Positions 63,003 through 64,000 of a stretch of DNA of 64,000 bases are shown here, one piece after another. The stretch covers positions 744,001-808,000 of the forward strand of contig NC_016631.1 in the NCBI RefSeq assembly GCF_000178955.2, written 5' to 3'. How positions within the stretch are numbered: position 1 is the stretch's first letter; every line of letters begins with the position of its first letter. This DNA is from Granulicella mallensis MP5ACTX8 (GTDB lineage: Bacteria > Acidobacteriota > Terriglobia > Terriglobales > Acidobacteriaceae). Both the position numbers and the translations under genes were made by a program. Below the pieces are notes generated by a model that was not told the DNA's origin, made no database searches, and saw only the letters and a list, made by a program, of their open reading frames with translations.

Positions 63003-63958
63003 GTACTATGGCCCCAGCTTGCGGCGCCCAGCAGCCCGGCAATATTCCTACTCCCTTCGATTGGTGGCCTTTCGTAGCCGCGCCTATTATTGGCGGCGCT
63101 CTGGTCTATGTCTGGACGAGCGGCATTCCCATCATCAACGGGATCGTCGGCGCTACCGGTGCCGTATTCGGCTTCTCCACGCTGACCGGCGGAGCCGCGG
63201 GTGCAGCCGGCATCGCTACCCTCGTCCTCTACTACGTGCTCAAGGCAGATGGCTGTATCCGCTCCACTCCCAAGGGCGAGGACATCTGCTTCTCAGGCAT
63301 CGTCAACGACACCACCGACGAAAACTCTACGGCTGTCGACGTTCTCGCTCCCTTCGCCATGGGGCCAGCCGGCGTCTTCGATGTCGTAGTCAAGTCGATC
63401 TACTGGCACTATGTAACCCAGAACTCCTACTGGGTCTATTGCGACGATGAGGGCGCAGCCATGCTCCCCTGCCTGATCAAGAGCGAGACTGCCTGCGGAG
63501 GCCATATCGGCTCTCTGGTCGGCGTCGTCGTTGGCGCTATCGGCGGCATTATCCTCGGCTACTTTGCTGCAGCCGCGGTGGGCATTGCGATCGGTTGTAC
63601 CGCGACTGGATTCTTCTATTTGCTCTGCCTGATCATTGCTCTCATCATCGCCGCCATCGTTGCTGCCGTCGTGGCCTATGCCGGGGCCGTCATCGGCGGA
63701 GCGGCGGGAGAAGGCATCGCTGCCGCTACCAACGGCAACGATCCGGTTGTCACGACCTGGAAGGGTCTCAGTCCGGGCGACATCGTGACTGTCCAGGGGA
63801 ATTGGGTCACCGACGACTCCGTAGGCAACAACGAGATCTTTTACACCACCAGCATCAACAGGACAGGCAACATCGGCTCCCCCGCTCCTTACACCACGAC
63901 GCAGGCAGACTCTACCGCTTCCGACGACTGCCCAGTTGCGCCGCCGCCGATCCAGTAA
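62999..63958 (+). CDS. Glycine-zipper-rich membrane protein, third gene of the cassette
   Basis: The 319-aa protein has hydrophobic segments near the N-terminus (FVAAPIIGGALVYVWTSG, GGAAGAAGIATLVLYYVL). A central Cys-containing polar part has CIRSTPKGEDICF and YWVYCDDEGAAMLPCLI, including several Cys that may pair. A strongly hydrophobic Gly/Ala-rich block (~165-240: GSLVGVVVGAIGGIILGYFA, ALIIAAIVAAVVAYAGAVIG) precedes a polar C-terminal region (~245-319). The Gly-rich helices resemble glycine zippers of pore-forming or membrane-inserting proteins, an inference only. The start overlaps the previous stop; an upstream frame extension is out of character. Confidence 0.65.
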   Translation: MSTMAPACGAQQPGNIPTPFDWWPFVAAPIIGGALVYVWTSGIPIINGIVGATGAVFGFSTLTGGAAGAAGIATLVLYYVLKADGCIRSTPKGEDICFSGIVNDTTDENSTAVDVLAPFAMGPAGVFDVVVKSIYWHYVTQNSYWVYCDDEGAAMLPCLIKSETACGGHIGSLVGVVVGAIGGIILGYFAAAAVGIAIGCTATGFFYLLCLIIALIIAAIVAAVVAYAGAVIGGAAGEGIAAATNGNDPVVTTWKGLSPGDIVTVQGNWVTDDSVGNNEIFYTTSINRTGNIGSPAPYTTTQADSTASDDCPVAPPPIQ

Positions 63959-64000
63959 CCGCTGGACAAAGGATTCTGCTTGAGCCGCTCTGCAAAGTCA

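Overview
The window looks like a chromosomal segment of an acidobacterium (Acidobacteriota, class Terriglobia, close to Granulicella, Edaphobacter or Terriglobus). This is inferred from family content: a TIGR03435 soil-type secreted protein, a DUF6677-like membrane protein, NHL-repeat lipoproteins, a sedolisin-type S53 peptidase, an MqnP-like prenyltransferase, TamB/POTRA outer-membrane biogenesis proteins, high overall GC and intergenic spaces full of palindromic repeats. No rRNA, tRNA or CRISPR array was recognised.

Layout. 1-6.4 kb: an outer-membrane assembly operon (3' part of a BamA/TamA barrel gene, a SurA-like chaperone, TamB). 6.8-8.5 kb: a triple-BON-domain protein and a UbiA-like prenyltransferase. 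8.5-9.3 kb: decayed DNA with remnants of a CsoR-like regulator and a tyrosine recombinase. 9.3-16.3 kb: two paralogous NHL lipoproteins flanking stress proteins (CsbD, a 49-aa membrane protein), prephenate dehydratase and an 8-TM protein. 17-19.7 kb: 6-phosphogluconate dehydrogenase, two small membrane proteins and an A-type Fe-S carrier. 20.2-28.2 kb: type IV pilus / type II secretion genes pilC, pilB, pilM, pilN, pilO, pilP and a pilin-like protein, interrupted by a Phd/VapC toxin-antitoxin pair. 28.5-33.9 kb: small membrane proteins, an M24 peptidase, an S53 peptidase and a TIGR03435 protein.

34-43 kb is the main accessory island: a 1,893-codon Rhs/YD-repeat protein of mosaic base composition with an inserted domain, directly abutted by a two-TM small protein, a frameshifted second C-terminal tip and another two-TM protein. 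After this come a decayed REP-associated tyrosine transposase (RAYT) and a GT-C-like membrane protein.

43.2-51.8 kb holds the translation/transcription-factor cluster rimP-nusA-infB on the minus strand and ylxP-rbfA-nrnA on the plus strand. It appears to be one ancestral operon split by inversion, with an MNT/HEPN toxin-antitoxin pair at the divergence point. 51.9-61.1 kb: an ArnT-like glycosyltransferase, a GNAT protein, guaB, a Tat-exported amidase and two tandem POTRA-only proteins. 61.8-64 kb: a tightly coupled three-gene cassette of unknown function.

Two families of intergenic palindromes run through the window: family A (about 220 bp, four full copies) and family B (a hairpin, or half of it, with a shared core). 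Together with the RAYT remnant they suggest REP/BIME-like mobile palindromes. The best candidates for undescribed biology are the Rhs tip/small-protein island, the repeat families and the three-gene cassette at the right end. Coordinates and motifs were read from the sequence; family names rest on recognition without any database search.
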